Shown here in pieces: positions 36,446 to 47,157 of a stretch of 64,000 bases of DNA. Positions within the stretch are counted from its first letter, which is position 1, and the number at the start of each line of letters is the position of its first letter. Under the pieces are notes generated by a model. That model made no database searches, had not been told where the DNA came from, and was given only the letters and a program-made list of their open reading frames with translations. The position numbers and the translations under genes are program-made. This stretch comes from Mycobacterium numidiamassiliense. Its GTDB lineage: Bacteria; Actinomycetota; Actinomycetes; Mycobacteriales; Mycobacteriaceae. Where the stretch lies: NCBI RefSeq assembly GCF_900157365.1, contig NZ_FUEZ01000003.1, positions 1,054,001-1,118,000 of the forward strand, written 5' to 3'.

Positions 36446-37498
36446 CTAGCCCGTTTGCAACGACAAGGCCAGCGGTCCCAGGGTGATCAGCGCCCCCACA
36501 GCCACCGCGATCAACGTGCTGGCGATGTCCTCGGTCTTGCGAACCACTCGCACCCCGGCGACCAGGCCAAGGATGACCAGCACCGAGAGCACCAGCGCCA
36601 CCAGGCTGTTCCATCGCCACAGCTGGTCGAAGGCGATGAAGAGCCCGGCGCCGAATGCGACGGCCAGGATCGACTGCAACACGGTCAAGCTGCCGCGCCA
36701 GAAGGATTGGAGTCTGCCGGGCGCCGGATGAGCATCCGCTGCCCGCACACCGGGGACCACCTCGGCTTCGGTGACGCCGTGGTCGGTTCCGGCTTCGGCG
36801 GCCGGGGACTCGGCACTCGCCGCGGCCCGCTCGTCGCCGCGGCGCCGCGCCACCTCGTCGGCGAGGGTCTGGCCGCCGAACAGAGTCGAATCCGACGACT
36901 GCAGGTAGGAACGCACATAGGCCGAATCGTCTGTCGCGGGCTCGGCCTCGCGGACCTCGGAATCCATCACGTCCACCGGCATATCGGCGTACTGGTCGAG
37001 GGGATCCGGGCTCATGGTCTCGGCGTCGGATTGCGACCCCGGTTTGCCGGGAACCTCGGCAGCGGCGGCAGCGGCGGCATCGGGGCGGCGCAAGGGCCGC
37101 GGGTAAGCGCTGAGCTGCGGGCCCGGGCGCTGCGGCTGGGGCGGTGACTTGGGCCAGCGCGGCTCGGGCTCCGACCAGTACGGGGGCTTGGGCTTGTCTT
37201 CGGTGACGGTGGCGGGAACATCTACGGCCGAGGGTGGTTCAACAGGCGCTTCGGGCGCGGGTTCGGCCACCTGGACCGCCCCGTTGGCTTCATGCTCAGT
37301 CTCGTGGTGCTCATCCTCACGGATGATCGGTAGCTCGCCGGTGAGCTCGGCGACGCTGACCGAGTCGTTGTCGCCACGGCGACGGCGACGCCGCCGGGTG
37401 ACCGCCGGGGCGCCGATGGTTCCGTTGCGGGCCAGCAGTTCGGCCACTGAGATCGGCCGGGTGCCTGGGCTCTCGGTCTCGGGTTGCGGTCCGGTCAT
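36446..37498 (-). CDS. Conserved membrane protein with long disordered N-terminus (Rv0497-like)
   Basis: 350 residues. The first 255 are charged and low-complexity (a run of seven Arg at 36-42, many Pro/Glu/Ala) and carry two similar short blocks, [11 protein letters not shown] and [11 protein letters not shown]. Three hydrophobic segments fill the last 90 residues (about 268-290, 296-318, 325-347). The disordered cytoplasmic part looks like a kinase-substrate or scaffold region. Start overlaps the upstream phosphatase gene by ATGA. Function unknown. Confidence 0.8.
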   Translation of the reverse strand: MTGPQPETESPGTRPISVAELLARNGTIGAPAVTRRRRRRRGDNDSVSVAELTGELPIIREDEHHETEHEANGAVQVAEPAPEAPVEPPSAVDVPATVTEDKPKPPYWSEPEPRWPKSPPQPQRPGPQLSAYPRPLRRPDAAAAAAAEVPGKPGSQSDAETMSPDPLDQYADMPVDVMDSEVREAEPATDDSAYVRSYLQSSDSTLFGGQTLADEVARRRGDERAAASAESPAAEAGTDHGVTEAEVVPGVRAADAHPAPGRLQSFWRGSLTVLQSILAVAFGAGLFIAFDQLWRWNSLVALVLSVLVILGLVAGVRVVRKTEDIASTLIAVAVGALITLGPLALSLQTG

Positions 37499-38511
37499 GA
37501 TTTGTCGCCTCTCGATCGGTGTGAGTTCCGATCACCTACCTGACCTCTAGCATCGCGCACCGAAGCATCCACGAGCGCGGTTCCGTCGGCTTCGCTGTCG
37601 AGTTTGCGCAAGATGAGACCTTCCCGTAACGCCCACGGGCAGATATCCACAGTTTCTATCGACAGTGCTCGCATGCTCGCCTCCGCTACCAGAGCCCCCG
37701 CCACGATCTGTGGTGCTCGCTCGGCGCTCACTCCTTCCAGTTCTGCCCGGTCAGCGGTCGTCATCCTAGAGATGAAAGATATGAGTTGTCTGAGGCCATT
37801 TGCGGTCAGCGTCCGCTTCACCCGCGGCCCGGCGGCCGACGGCGCCGCGCCGGTGAGGCGCGCCAGCGAGCGGAACGTCTTCGACGTCGCGACGGCCAGG
37901 TCGGGGCTGCCTGCTTCGAGCACCTCGGCACTGGCATCCGCCATCTCGGCGTCCAGCCAATCGCGCAGCATCCCCACCCGCCGCCGTCCGGGTGGGTCGT
38001 CGGGCAGCCATTCGCGGGTCAATCGCCCGGCGCCCAGCGGCAGCGAGAGCGCGACTTCGGGCTCCTCGTCGACGCCGCTGGACAATTCCAGCGAGCCGCC
38101 GCCGATGTCGAGGTTGATGATCCGCCCCGCGCTCCACCCGTACCAGCGGCGCACCGCCAGGAAGGTCAGCCGCGACTCGGCGACCCCGGTCAGCACCTGT
38201 AACGCGACGCCGGTCTCTTTGCGCACCCGCGACAGCACATCGTCGGAGTTCTCGGCGTCGCGCACCGCGGAGGTCGCGAAGGCCATCAGCTCTTCACAGC
38301 CCGAGCTGTCCGCGATTTTGGCGAACTCGTCGATGGTGGAGATCAGCTTCTCGGCGCCCCGTTTGGTGATCTTGCCCGAGCTGTCGATGGACTCGGCCAA
38401 CCGCAGCGTGGCCTTCGTAGAACTCATCGGCGTGGGATGCCCGCCGCGATGGGCGTCGACTACCAGCAGATGAACCGTGTTACTCCCCACGTCGAGGACG
38501 CCCAATCGCAC
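37495..38511 (-). CDS. Exopolyphosphatase / Ppx-GppA family
   Basis: 338 residues. [15 protein letters not shown] is the phosphate-1 loop of the sugar kinase/HSP70/actin fold; [22 protein letters not shown] (phosphate 2) and LPLGAGRLT complete the Ppx/GppA signature. It is the short two-domain form, without the C-terminal HD domain of E. coli Ppx. In M. tuberculosis Rv0496 (Ppx1) cleaves short polyphosphate. That activity fits the nearby phosphate-responsive SenX3-RegX3 genes. GTG 38511. Confidence 0.9.
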   Translation of the reverse strand: MRLGVLDVGSNTVHLLVVDAHRGGHPTPMSSTKATLRLAESIDSSGKITKRGAEKLISTIDEFAKIADSSGCEELMAFATSAVRDAENSDDVLSRVRKETGVALQVLTGVAESRLTFLAVRRWYGWSAGRIINLDIGGGSLELSSGVDEEPEVALSLPLGAGRLTREWLPDDPPGRRRVGMLRDWLDAEMADASAEVLEAGSPDLAVATSKTFRSLARLTGAAPSAAGPRVKRTLTANGLRQLISFISRMTTADRAELEGVSAERAPQIVAGALVAEASMRALSIETVDICPWALREGLILRKLDSEADGTALVDASVRDARGQVGDRNSHRSRGDKS

Positions 38512-38636
38512 GACAAAAACCTATCGTGCGCCGCTGTGAACCGTGCCGCGCCCCGCGGTGGCGGCTGCAATTGGCGGCCGCATCGGCCCGGTGTCAGCGA
38601 AGCGAACTGCAGGAATTGTGGTCTAACGTTGAGTCC

Positions 38637-39422
38637 GTGGCGAATTCGCACCCCGAGCCGGGGCAAGAAGTTGAATTGGATTTCGCCCGCGAATGGGTGG
38701 AGTTCTACGACCCGGACAACCCCGAGCACCTCATCGCGGCCGATCTCACCTGGCTGCTCTCGCGCTGGACATGTGTGTTCGGCACGCCGGCCTGCCGCGG
38801 CACGGTCGAGGGCCGCCCGGATGACGGATGCTGCTCGCACGGCGCGTTCCTCTCCGACGACGACGACCGCGCCCGGCTCGACGACGCGGTGAAGCAGCTG
38901 ACCGATGCGGACTGGCAGTTCCGCGAAAAGGGCTTGGGCCGCAAGGGTTATCTCGAACCCGACGAGCACGAGGGGCAACCTCAATATCGCACCCGCAAAT
39001 ACAAGCAAGCGTGCATTTTCTTGAACCGTCCCGGTTTCCCCGGCGGCGCCGGATGCGCGTTGCACAGCAAAGCCCTGAAGCTGGGAGTGCCGCCACTGAC
39101 GATGAAACCCGACGTGTGCTGGCAGCTGCCGATCCGGCGCAGCCAGGAGTGGGTGACGCGGCCCGACGGCACCGAGGTCCTCAAGACCTGGGTCACCGAA
39201 TACGACCGCCGCGGCTGGGGCTCCGGTGGCGCCGACTTGCACTGGTATTGCACCGGCGATCCGGCCGCCCATGTCGGCGCCAAACCGGTGTTCGAGAGCC
39301 TGGCCGACGAGCTTACCGAGCTGCTGGGCGCCAAGGCCTACTCGGAACTCGCGGCAATGTGCAAGCGCCGCAACAAGTTAGGGCTTATCGCCATACATCC
39401 GGCGACTCGAGTCGCCGAGTAG
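38637..39422 (+). CDS. Conserved cysteine-containing protein (Rv0495c-like)
   Basis: 261 residues from GTG 38637; a longer in-frame N-terminus from 38526 looks non-coding. Very conserved in mycobacteria. Cysteines cluster in [10 protein letters not shown] and DDGCCSHG, with more in [16 protein letters not shown] and DVCWQLP, which suggests a bound metal or iron-sulfur centre. No recognised catalytic motif. Divergent from the exopolyphosphatase gene. Function unknown. Confidence 0.78.
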   Translation: MANSHPEPGQEVELDFAREWVEFYDPDNPEHLIAADLTWLLSRWTCVFGTPACRGTVEGRPDDGCCSHGAFLSDDDDRARLDDAVKQLTDADWQFREKGLGRKGYLEPDEHEGQPQYRTRKYKQACIFLNRPGFPGGAGCALHSKALKLGVPPLTMKPDVCWQLPIRRSQEWVTRPDGTEVLKTWVTEYDRRGWGSGGADLHWYCTGDPAAHVGAKPVFESLADELTELLGAKAYSELAAMCKRRNKLGLIAIHPATRVAE

Positions 39423-39440
39423 CCGCCCTCGGGGGGTTTC

Positions 39441-39480
39441 GGCGTTCGGTGTGCGCCCTCGGCGTTCGGTGTGCGCCCTC
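39441..39480. repeat. Two perfect tandem copies of a 20-bp unit
   Basis: GGCGTTCGGTGTGCGCCCTC occurs at 39441-39460 and 39461-39480, in the 137-base gap after the Rv0495c-like gene. Partial copies (GCCCTCGG) flank both sides. Possible variable-number locus. Confidence 0.85.
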
Positions 39481-39559
39481 GGCGGGTTTCCGCCGAAATT
39501 CACGCCCTGAGCGCACCCTCGACGCCCTCACCGCACCCGCGTCGGACTAACTTTGACCG

Positions 39560-40510
39560 GTGGACGGCAAAACCCGAACAGCCGCCGCCCCGCGCTGGCG
39601 GGGCAAGGCCGGGCGCCTCGAAGTCTGGTACGCCACCCTGTCGGATCGGCTCACCCGAGCTGGACTGTGGATCCACTGCGAGACGGTCTCGCCGATACAC
39701 GCAGCGGACCTGCCCTACGCGCACGGCTGGACTACTTGGTTTCCGCCCGACGGCCCGCCGCGCACCGAGCGATTCGGGCCCGAGCCCGTCCAGCCCGCGA
39801 CCGGCGCAGCGTGGTTCGACGCCGCGGGTGTGCGCGTGGGCGACAACAAGCTGACCGGACAGGCCGGATCACTCGCGTGGGACTTGTCCTGGAATGACAC
39901 CGCTCCACCGTTGTGGACGTTTCCCCGCGCGGCGTGGGAGCGCGAGCTGCTGCCCGCCGCCCAGGTGGTCGTCGCGCCTACCGCCGATTTCACCGGGTCG
40001 CTCACTATCGGCGACACTGCACACCGCGTCGACGGCTGGCGGGGCGGCCTCGCCCACATCTACGGACACGGAAATGCCGAACGCTGGGGATGGATTCACG
40101 CCGAACTCGGTGGCGGCGACGTGCTGGAGGTGGTTGCCGCCGTGTCGGGCAAACCGGTGCTACGCGGACTGCCGCCGCTGGCCTTCGTCCGCTTTCGAGT
40201 CAACGGAAAGGATTGGCCCGCAAGCACTTTGCCATCGCTGAGGATGCGAACAAAGCTTGGCCTGCCACAGTGGCAACTGGAGGGGCGCATCGGCCGCCGC
40301 GAGGTGGCGATGCGGATCGAGCAGCCCGCGGAAAGGTGTGTGAGTCTTCGCTACACGGATCCCGATGGGCGCACCGCGGTGTGCACCAACACCGAGCAGG
40401 CCGACATCCATATCGAGATCAGCCACCGCGAGCACGGCACCCGGGTTATCGACCACAGCTGGTCGGTGCTGGGGACCGGTCATGCCGAAGTCGGCTTGCG
40501 CGGGCCCTAG
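39560..40510 (+). CDS. Conserved hypothetical protein (Rv0493c-like)
   Basis: 316 residues from GTG 39560. Predicted mostly beta, rich in Trp and Gly: LWIHCETVSPIHAAD, NKLTGQAGSLAWDLSW, GHGNAERWGWIHAELGGGD. The last two resemble the calycin-like halves of tocopherol-cyclase/AttH-type proteins, which bind hydrophobic ligands, but this is only a resemblance. Length and position fit Rv0493c (329 residues). No function assigned. Confidence 0.72.
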   Translation: MDGKTRTAAAPRWRGKAGRLEVWYATLSDRLTRAGLWIHCETVSPIHAADLPYAHGWTTWFPPDGPPRTERFGPEPVQPATGAAWFDAAGVRVGDNKLTGQAGSLAWDLSWNDTAPPLWTFPRAAWERELLPAAQVVVAPTADFTGSLTIGDTAHRVDGWRGGLAHIYGHGNAERWGWIHAELGGGDVLEVVAAVSGKPVLRGLPPLAFVRFRVNGKDWPASTLPSLRMRTKLGLPQWQLEGRIGRREVAMRIEQPAERCVSLRYTDPDGRTAVCTNTEQADIHIEISHREHGTRVIDHSWSVLGTGHAEVGLRGP

Positions 40511-40535
40511 CCGCACCCTGTGTTAGGAACGTTGA

Positions 40536-41015
40536 GTGCCAATTCCCGAATTCATCGTCGAGCTGCGTCGCGCCGTCGGCCATGCGCCGTTATGGTTGGC
40601 CGGCATCACCGCCGTCACGGTCCGGGACCGAAAAGTATTGCTAGTCAAGCGATCAGACAATGGCGCTTGGACCGCCGTGACCGGAATCCTCGAGCCCGGC
40701 GAAAATCCGGCGGACGGCGCTGCCCGTGAGGTACTCGAGGAAACCGGAGTCAGCGCGCGGGCTACCAAGCTCGCGTGGGTGCATGTGACGAAGCCGACCG
40801 TGCACGCCAATGGTGATCAGGCCCAGTATCTGAACCACGTGTTCCGGATGGAGTGGTTATCCGGGGAACCGTTTGCCGCCGATGACGAGAGCACCGAAGC
40901 GGCCTGGTTCGACCTCGATCAGCTTCCGCCAATGACGGAAAACATGCATCGGCGCATCACGTTGAGCGTCAGCGACGATGCCCGCACCATTTTCGAAATC
41001 ACCAGCCCCGGCTAG
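40536..41015 (+). CDS. Nudix hydrolase
   Basis: 159 residues from GTG 40536. Residues 50-72 match the Nudix box GX5EX7REUXEEXGU exactly (Gly50, Glu56, Arg64-Glu65, Glu68-Glu69, Gly71), which binds Mg2+ and cleaves a nucleoside diphosphate linked to another group. The substrate could be an oxidised nucleotide, sugar nucleotide or cofactor. Its stop overlaps the convergent regX3 gene by 4 bases. Not part of the M. tuberculosis order here, so probably acquired or lost by lineage. Confidence 0.88.
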   Translation: MPIPEFIVELRRAVGHAPLWLAGITAVTVRDRKVLLVKRSDNGAWTAVTGILEPGENPADGAAREVLEETGVSARATKLAWVHVTKPTVHANGDQAQYLNHVFRMEWLSGEPFAADDESTEAAWFDLDQLPPMTENMHRRITLSVSDDARTIFEITSPG

Positions 41016-41695
41016 CCCTCGAGCTTGTAGCCCAGCCCCCGAACCGTCACCAGGTGAACCGGGTTGGCCGGGTCGGCTTCGATCTTGGACCGCAGGCGCT
41101 TGACGTGGACGTCGAGCGTCTTGGTGTCGCCGACGTAGTCGGCGCCCCAGACCCGATCGATCAGTTGCCCACGGGTGAGCACTCGGCCGCTGTTGCGCAT
41201 CAGGTATTCGAGCAGGTCGAATTCCTTGAGCGGCAAAGTAATTGCGTCGCCGTTGACCGAGACGACGTGACGCTCGACGTCCATCCGCACCGGACCCGAT
41301 TCCAGGACACCGTCACTGATTTCGGAATCGTCGTCGCCACCACGGCGCAGCACCGCCCGGATCCGGGCGATGAGTTCACGCGCCGAATACGGCTTGGTCA
41401 CATAGTCATCGGCGCCCAGCTCCAGGCCGACCACCTTGTCGATCTCGCTGTCGCGGGCCGTCACCATGATGACCGGAACGCTGGAGCGGGCCCGCAGCTG
41501 CTTGCACACGTCAGTGCCCGACATGCCGGGCAGCATCAAATCGAGTAGCACGATGTCGGCACCGGCACGATCGAATTCGGCGAGCGCTGCCGGGCCATCG
41601 GTCATTACCGTGGCCTCGAAGCCCTCCTTGCGGAGGAGAAAGGCCAGCGGATCGGCAAGCGACTCCTCGTCTTCCACGATCAGCACACTGGTCAT
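41012..41695 (-). CDS. regX3: Response regulator RegX3
   Basis: 227 residues, OmpR/PhoB family. The receiver domain carries Asp52 in VLLDLMLPG and Lys101 in YVTKPYSA; the C-terminal winged helix ends in [10 protein letters not shown]. With SenX3 it governs phosphate-starvation genes (pst, phoA-type) and ESX-5 secretion in other mycobacteria. The ATG overlaps the senX3 stop by 4 bases. Confidence 0.97.
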   Translation of the reverse strand: MTSVLIVEDEESLADPLAFLLRKEGFEATVMTDGPAALAEFDRAGADIVLLDLMLPGMSGTDVCKQLRARSSVPVIMVTARDSEIDKVVGLELGADDYVTKPYSARELIARIRAVLRRGGDDDSEISDGVLESGPVRMDVERHVVSVNGDAITLPLKEFDLLEYLMRNSGRVLTRGQLIDRVWGADYVGDTKTLDVHVKRLRSKIEADPANPVHLVTVRGLGYKLEG

Positions 41696-42921
41696 CGACT
41701 TAGTTCTTCCTCTCGTTGGGACCTGTTGGGCCGCACCTCGCGGGCCCGGGGTTGCTCTAGTTCCTCATCGCCGTCGTTGTCCTGATACGCCGGGATCGAC
41801 AAGGTGAAGGTGGATCCGGTCCCCGGCTTGCTCCACACGCCGATGCTGCCGTTGTGGTTGGCCGCGACGTGTTTGACGATGGCCAGCCCCAGCCCGCTGC
41901 CGCCGGTGGCGCGCGAACGCGCCTTGTCGCCGCGGAAGAATCGCTCGAAGACCCGCTCCTGGTCTTCCAGCGCGATCCCGATGCCGCGGTCGGTGACGGC
42001 GATCTCGATGTTCTCGCCGCGACGGCGACGGCTGATCGACACCGGCGAACCGGGAGTCGAATAGGCGATGGCATTGGAGACGAGGTTGGCCAACGCGGTG
42101 ACCAACAGTGTCTGGTCGCCGAGCACCCGCAAGCCGCTGGGAGCGTCGGTGCGAACCTCGATATTGGCGTTTTCAGCGGCCACTTTGTGGCGTGAAATCG
42201 CCTCCGAGACAACAGAATCGACGTCGACGTCGATCACGTTCGGCAACTGCTCGGCACCTTGCAACCGGGACAGCTCGATGAGCTCGGCGACCATGTCCCC
42301 CAGACGGTTCGCCTCGATGAGCACCTTCTCGGCGAATCGGCGCACGGTCTCGGAGTCGTCCGCCGACGCCAGCAGGGCCTCGGCGAGCAGGGCCATCGCG
42401 CCGACCGGCGTCTTGAGCTCGTGGCTGACGTTGGCCACGAAGTCGCGCCGGGTCGCTTCCATCCGGGCGTGATCGGACTGGTCGTGCACGAAGACCACGG
42501 CGAAGCGGCGGTCTATCTCGCTCAACAACCGAGCCTGTCCGTGCACCGATATGCCCGCCCTGCCGGTGCCCGCGCGTTTGTGTGGCTGTAGGTCGAATTC
42601 GGCGTCGGCACCGGTCAGCGCCTGCTGTGCGGCCTGCCACGCCTGATCGTCGAGTTGCCGGTCGCGCACCAGGCCCAACTCCCTGGCCCGATCGTTGAGA
42701 TAGACGACGTCGCGGTGAGTGTCCACCACCGCGGCGCCCATCGGCATCAGCGCGACGATGCGTTGCAGCATCTGGGCAACGGTGATCCCGGTCGACTCAG
42801 CGGTCACTCGTTGGCGGCGTCGCGCTATACGCGGAGACAACCGAGTGCCGGTCGCCACACCTACGACCAGCGCCAGCACGGACAACACCCCGGCCAGCAA
42901 CAGCGCCGAGAACACGGTCAC
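41692..42921 (-). CDS. senX3: Sensor histidine kinase SenX3
   Basis: 409 residues from GTG 42921 (VTVFSALLL). Two N-terminal hydrophobic stretches are followed by a PAS-like domain (about 45-150), then the H box [16 protein letters not shown] with His167, and the ATPase N, G1 and G2 boxes ([32 protein letters not shown]). Senses phosphate limitation with the Pst system and phosphorylates RegX3. Directly overlaps regX3, without the intergenic MIRU repeats of M. tuberculosis. Confidence 0.97.
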   Translation of the reverse strand: MTVFSALLLAGVLSVLALVVGVATGTRLSPRIARRRQRVTAESTGITVAQMLQRIVALMPMGAAVVDTHRDVVYLNDRARELGLVRDRQLDDQAWQAAQQALTGADAEFDLQPHKRAGTGRAGISVHGQARLLSEIDRRFAVVFVHDQSDHARMEATRRDFVANVSHELKTPVGAMALLAEALLASADDSETVRRFAEKVLIEANRLGDMVAELIELSRLQGAEQLPNVIDVDVDSVVSEAISRHKVAAENANIEVRTDAPSGLRVLGDQTLLVTALANLVSNAIAYSTPGSPVSISRRRRGENIEIAVTDRGIGIALEDQERVFERFFRGDKARSRATGGSGLGLAIVKHVAANHNGSIGVWSKPGTGSTFTLSIPAYQDNDGDEELEQPRAREVRPNRSQREEELSR

Positions 42922-43003
42922 GCACAAAATCCTACAAATTTGGTGAACGCAGCCCTAGCGGAACGAGGCTAAAACCGGACAAGTCACAACTTGAGCCACA
43001 GGT

Positions 43004-43036
43004 GTTCGGCCGTCGTTCACACGATGTTTGGCCATT
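43004..43036 (+). promoter_or_regulatory. Three phased 11-bp repeats, probable RegX3 (Pho-box-like) site
   Basis: GTTCGGCCGTC, GTTCACACGAT and GTTTGGCCATT follow each other at 43004, 43015 and 43026. The GTTC-type core recurs every 11 bp, as in PhoB/PhoP pho boxes (the Streptomyces unit begins G-G/T-TCA). It lies 83-115 bases upstream of senX3, which fits autoregulation. A single GTTCACC also occurs at 42942-42948 on the minus strand. Confidence 0.6.
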
Positions 43037-43073
43037 GGGGCTTTTCAGCTCACGGCGGGGCGAAAAAGGCACG

Positions 43074-43829
43074 CTACTTGGATCCCTGACTGGCTACCGC
43101 CGCGGCGCCCGCAGCGGCCGCCTCGGGGTCCAAGTACGTACCGCCAGGCACCACCGGCCGCAAATCGGCGTCCAAGTCGTAGCGCAGCGGAATGCCGGTG
43201 GGAATGTTCAGCTCGACGACATCTTCGTCGGACATCTGATCGAGGTACTTCACCAAGGCCCGCAGCGAGTTGCCGTGCGCGACGATCAGCACCGTCTTGC
43301 CGGTCCGCAGATCCGGGACGATGACGTCGGTGAAATACGGCAGGAAGCGGGCCACCACGTCGGCCAGGCATTCGGTGAGCGGGCCGCCGCCGATGTTGGC
43401 GTAGCGAGGGTCGGCGTCCTGGCTGAACTCGCTGCCCTTCTCGATCGGCGGCGGGGGCGTGTCATAGCTGCGCCGCCAGGTCATGAACTGCTCGTCGCCG
43501 TACTTGGCCTTGGTTTCGGCCTTGTCCAGGCCCTGCAGGGCGCCGTAGTGGCGTTCGTTGAGCCGCCAGCTGCGCTGGACCGGGATCCACAGCCGGTCGG
43601 CGGCATCCAGCGCCAAGTGCGCGGTGGTGATCGCACGCCGCAGCAGCGAGGTATACAACACGTCGGGCAGCAGGTTGTGCTGGGCGAACAATTCGCCGCT
43701 TCGGACCGCCTCAGCCCGGCCTTTGTCGGTCAGCCCGACGTCGACCCACCCGGTGAACAGGTTGAGGGAATTCCATTCGCTTTCGCCGTGGCGGAGCAGC
43801 ACCAAGGTGCCAGAGTCTCGCTGTCCCAT
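43074..43829 (-). CDS. gpm1: Phosphoglycerate mutase (2,3-bisphosphoglycerate-dependent)
   Basis: 251 residues. [20 protein letters not shown] has the phosphorylated His, and [26 protein letters not shown] and [11 protein letters not shown] are the remaining active-site blocks of dPGM. Interconverts 3- and 2-phosphoglycerate in glycolysis and gluconeogenesis. Equivalent of Rv0489. The next gene upstream, encoding the YbjN protein, is 12 bases away on the same strand. Confidence 0.95.
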   Translation of the reverse strand: MGQRDSGTLVLLRHGESEWNSLNLFTGWVDVGLTDKGRAEAVRSGELFAQHNLLPDVLYTSLLRRAITTAHLALDAADRLWIPVQRSWRLNERHYGALQGLDKAETKAKYGDEQFMTWRRSYDTPPPPIEKGSEFSQDADPRYANIGGGPLTECLADVVARFLPYFTDVIVPDLRTGKTVLIVAHGNSLRALVKYLDQMSDEDVVELNIPTGIPLRYDLDADLRPVVPGGTYLDPEAAAAGAAAVASQGSK

Positions 43830-43841
43830 TGGACTAGCATT

Positions 43842-44393
43842 TCACGGCCGTGCGCCACCCTCATTGTGAGAGTCGTCATCGTCGTCTTCGCTGTCGTCAT
43901 CGATCAGATGGGCGAAGGCCTCCAGGTTCTTCAACGACTCGCCGCGGGACACCCGCCAGTCCCACTCTTTCTGGATCGACGAGCGAAAACCCAACTCCAG
44001 CAACGTATTAAAGTCCGAATCCACCGCTTCGAGCACTTGCCCCAACACCCGGTCGATCTCGTCGGCATCCACCGATGCCAGCGACATCCGGCCGATCAGG
44101 TAGATGTCGCCGACGTTGTCCAGCGTGTAGGCGACCCCGTAGAGGCGGCGGTTGCGCTTGAGCAGAAACCGGTAAACGCCCTCGTGGTTCTCGTCGGGCT
44201 TGCGGCAGACGAACGCCTCGACGCGCACCGAGTGCTCCCCGATGCTCAGGATGGTGTTGGTCTTGAGCTTTCGCTCGCCGGGTAGCTCGACTATCAGGCC
44301 GCCCAGACCGCCATGTGCGCCATCATGTTTCGAGTACGTCAGGTCGCTGGCCTGCAGCGCGCGCTCGATCACGTTCTGCACGGTTGAATTCAT
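43842..44393 (-). CDS. YbjN-domain protein (Rv0487-like)
   Basis: 183 residues from ATG 44393, which follows GGGAG and overlaps the mshA stop by ATGA. The fold resembles YbjN/type III chaperone-like proteins; [25 protein letters not shown] and LARG-type segments are family hallmarks. The C-terminal tail is strongly acidic ([15 protein letters not shown]). Function unknown; translational coupling to mshA suggests a connected role. Confidence 0.85.
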   Translation of the reverse strand: MNSTVQNVIERALQASDLTYSKHDGAHGGLGGLIVELPGERKLKTNTILSIGEHSVRVEAFVCRKPDENHEGVYRFLLKRNRRLYGVAYTLDNVGDIYLIGRMSLASVDADEIDRVLGQVLEAVDSDFNTLLELGFRSSIQKEWDWRVSRGESLKNLEAFAHLIDDDSEDDDDDSHNEGGARP

Positions 44394-45724
44394 GCTCCCA
44401 CCCCCCGGCGAGATGTCCAGCGGCGCGGCTTGCGCGCCGAGAGCCGATCGCGCACCCGCCGCTGGCGCCCGGCCGTGAAATTGCCGATCGCACGGCGATA
44501 GCTGGCCAGCAGCGCATCGGTCGTGTGATCCCACGAGAACGTCGCCGCGTGGGCCGCGGCCGCGCGGCTCATCGCCCGGCCCCGGGGTTCGGCGCCCACG
44601 CGCAGCAGCTCGTCGAGCGCATGCGCCCAGTCGCCGACGTCGTGCCCGGACACCAACGTGCCGGTGACCCCGTCGCGCACTGCCACCGGCAGCCCGCCGA
44701 CCGCGGCCGCAGCCACCGGTGTGCCACACGCCTGCGCCTCCAGGGCAACCAAACCGAACGACTCCGAATAGCTCGGTACCGCAACCAAATTGGCGGCCTG
44801 GAACAAGGTGGCCAGATTTTCCCTGGACTGCGGCGGCAGGAAGGTCACCCGCTCGGTGATGCCGAGTTCGTCGGCCAGACGGACCAGCCCGTCCGGAGTG
44901 GCCAGCCCGCTGCCCGACGGACCGCCGGCCACCACCACCCGCACCCCCGGCAACTTCGCCGCGGCGCGCAGCACGATATCGGGCGCCTTCAGCGGCTGGA
45001 TCCGACCGACGAACGCCACCACGTCTTCGTCCGGCGCCAGCCCCAGTGCGGCCCGTGCGGCCAAGCGGTCACCCGGGCGGAACACCTCCAGGTCGACGCC
45101 GGGGTGAACCACGTCGATTTTCGCCCGCTCGGCGTGATGGATCGAAACCAGTTGCTGCGCTTCATCATCGGTGTTGACGATCAGCCGGTCGGCCTCGTCG
45201 ACGACCTGCTGCTCGCCGACCGTACGCAGCGGCGGCTCGGGTGTGTCGCCGTCGGCGAGTGCGGCGTTCTTCACCGCGGCCAGCGTGTGGGCGGTGTGCA
45301 CCAGCGGCACCGCCCAGCGGTCGCGGGCCAGCCAACCGACCTGACCGGACAGCCAGTAGTGCGAGTGCACGATGTCGTAGTAGCCCGGCTCGTGGGATGC
45401 CTCGGCGCGCAGGACCCCGGCCGCGAATGCACACAGCTGGGTGGGCAGATCGTATTTGTCCAGGCCCTCGAACGGTCCCGCCACCACGTTGCGCACCAGC
45501 ACGCCGGGCGCCACCCGCTGCACCGGCGGGTCGGCGGACGCGGTGGCCCGGGTGAAGATCTCCACCTCGATGCCCCGCCGCGCCAGGTGCAGCGCGCTTT
45601 GCAGCACGTAGACGTTCATCCCGCCGGCGTCGCCGGTGCCCGGCTGGGCCAGTGGCGAGGTATGGACGGCCACCACGGCGACTCGGCGCGGATCGTTCAG
45701 CTGGAGGACGTCGTCGTGCCGCAC
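44390..45724 (-). CDS. mshA: Mycothiol glycosyltransferase MshA
   Basis: 444 residues, GT-B fold. Transfers GlcNAc from UDP-GlcNAc to 1-L-myo-inositol-1-phosphate, the first step of mycothiol synthesis. The acceptor site motif [15 protein letters not shown], the diphosphate-binding [12 protein letters not shown] and the nucleotide block [20 protein letters not shown] are all present. Shorter at the N-terminus than the M. tuberculosis protein (480) because the GTG at 45724 lies later. Rv0486 equivalent. Confidence 0.95.
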   Translation of the reverse strand: MRHDDVLQLNDPRRVAVVAVHTSPLAQPGTGDAGGMNVYVLQSALHLARRGIEVEIFTRATASADPPVQRVAPGVLVRNVVAGPFEGLDKYDLPTQLCAFAAGVLRAEASHEPGYYDIVHSHYWLSGQVGWLARDRWAVPLVHTAHTLAAVKNAALADGDTPEPPLRTVGEQQVVDEADRLIVNTDDEAQQLVSIHHAERAKIDVVHPGVDLEVFRPGDRLAARAALGLAPDEDVVAFVGRIQPLKAPDIVLRAAAKLPGVRVVVAGGPSGSGLATPDGLVRLADELGITERVTFLPPQSRENLATLFQAANLVAVPSYSESFGLVALEAQACGTPVAAAAVGGLPVAVRDGVTGTLVSGHDVGDWAHALDELLRVGAEPRGRAMSRAAAAHAATFSWDHTTDALLASYRRAIGNFTAGRQRRVRDRLSARKPRRWTSRRGVGA

Positions 45725-45781
45725 ACTCTCATCTTTACAGGACCGGCCGCAGACCAGTTCGAGCGTGCGGGCGACTTCGCG

Positions 45782-47095
45782 CTAAGCAGAAGTCTCGGGA
45801 GCGATCTCCGACAGCCGTGAGCCGAGCGCACCGGCGCGACGCATCGCACCGAGCGGGTCGGCGTACAGCCCGCCCAACGACACGATGCCCGCCCCGGCCT
45901 CCTGCACCCGATTGCCGAACGCGGTGACGCGGATGTCCCGCGGCGCCAGCACCGAACGCTCGGTGAATGCCGCCTCGACCCGTTCCATGGCCTCCGGATA
46001 CTCGGTGAATGCCTGGCCACCGACCACCAGCTCGTCGGGGTTGAGCAGATCGCGCAGCAACGCGACCGCCTCGCCGAGCACGCGGCCCCGCTCCGTGAGA
46101 AGTTCCTTGGCCGGCTGATTACCGGCCCGGGCCAGCTTCAGTAGGTCGGTGATGCCGGCCGCCGAGCCGTTAGACCGGCCCGGCGGAGCCGTGGGCAGGA
46201 TGCGCAGCTTGCGGGCGGCGGCCAGCACCGCTTCGTCGCTGACCGTCGACTCCAGTTGCCCGGAGCCACCCAGCAACTCGGAATACGCGGGCAGGCCCGC
46301 GATCGTGCCGGGACCGCTGGACGGGCAGTGCACCCGTCCGCCGATCACCAGCGCGTACCCCACAGTCTCGCGTGCGTAGACGTAGAGGCTGGTCGGTGAG
46401 CTGGGCGCGAACCGCCGCATTCCGAGTAGAAGCTCGGCTCCGGCCATGGCGTCGACGTGCGAAGCCACCGATACGGGCAGGCTCAGCGCGTCGGCCAGCA
46501 CCGGACCGACCGGAGCCTGGCGCCAGCCCAGCCTCGGGTGATCGACGTGGCCGGTGGCGCTGTCGACGGTGCCACCGATCGCGACGCCGACCCACAGCGG
46601 CCGGCGGCGATGCCAGCGCCGCAGGTACCGGCTCGCGCTCTCGGCCAGCGAGTTCAGCGCGGGCCCGGCCGGGCTCAGCGGCGTCGGGGTCTCGACGGTG
46701 TCCAGCGTGCGGCCGAACAGGTCGGCGGCCACGATGCTGGTGGTCCGCGCACCGACGTGAATACCCAGCGTGACGAACGGTTCGTGGTTGATTTCTACGG
46801 GCACCCGGGGACGCCCGATGGCCCCGGAGACGGCCAGGTCGGCGCGTTCCCGCAGCAGGCCCGCGTCGAGCAGCGAGATGACCTGACGGTTCACCGTGGC
46901 GATGCTCAGCGAGGTGACGCCGGCGATGACGTCGCGGCCAACCGGGCCACGCAGCCGCACCGCGCGGAATACGGATGCCGCCGCTGTGTCAGCAATGTGC
47001 AGCGCCGGCGGCAGGATCTGGCGGTGTAACCGCAGGTGACCCTTGCGAGTAGTGGAATGGTGTGTGTGAGTGAGAGTTGTCGAGCGCACGAGCAT
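45782..47095 (-). CDS. ROK/NagC-family transcriptional regulator (Rv0485-like)
   Basis: 437 residues. The N-terminal winged helix is at about 30-85 (ASVFRAVRLRGPVGRDVIA and TVNRQVISLLDAGLL). The ROK domain follows with GVAIGGTVDSATG and the C-terminal DELVVGGQAF. The zinc-binding CxCGxxGC of typical ROK kinases is absent, so it is a regulator only. In M. tuberculosis Rv0485 controls pe13-ppe18. ATG at 47095 fits the family length; GTG 47089 is possible. A 9-bp inverted repeat lies upstream. Confidence 0.85.
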   Translation of the reverse strand: MLVRSTTLTHTHHSTTRKGHLRLHRQILPPALHIADTAAASVFRAVRLRGPVGRDVIAGVTSLSIATVNRQVISLLDAGLLRERADLAVSGAIGRPRVPVEINHEPFVTLGIHVGARTTSIVAADLFGRTLDTVETPTPLSPAGPALNSLAESASRYLRRWHRRRPLWVGVAIGGTVDSATGHVDHPRLGWRQAPVGPVLADALSLPVSVASHVDAMAGAELLLGMRRFAPSSPTSLYVYARETVGYALVIGGRVHCPSSGPGTIAGLPAYSELLGGSGQLESTVSDEAVLAAARKLRILPTAPPGRSNGSAAGITDLLKLARAGNQPAKELLTERGRVLGEAVALLRDLLNPDELVVGGQAFTEYPEAMERVEAAFTERSVLAPRDIRVTAFGNRVQEAGAGIVSLGGLYADPLGAMRRAGALGSRLSEIAPETSA

Positions 47096-47157
47096 CCTTT
47101 GTCCGAGTCCTATGGCCGGTCTTCGGCCCCACCTGCTGCGAGTCAGGCGCGGCAAAG

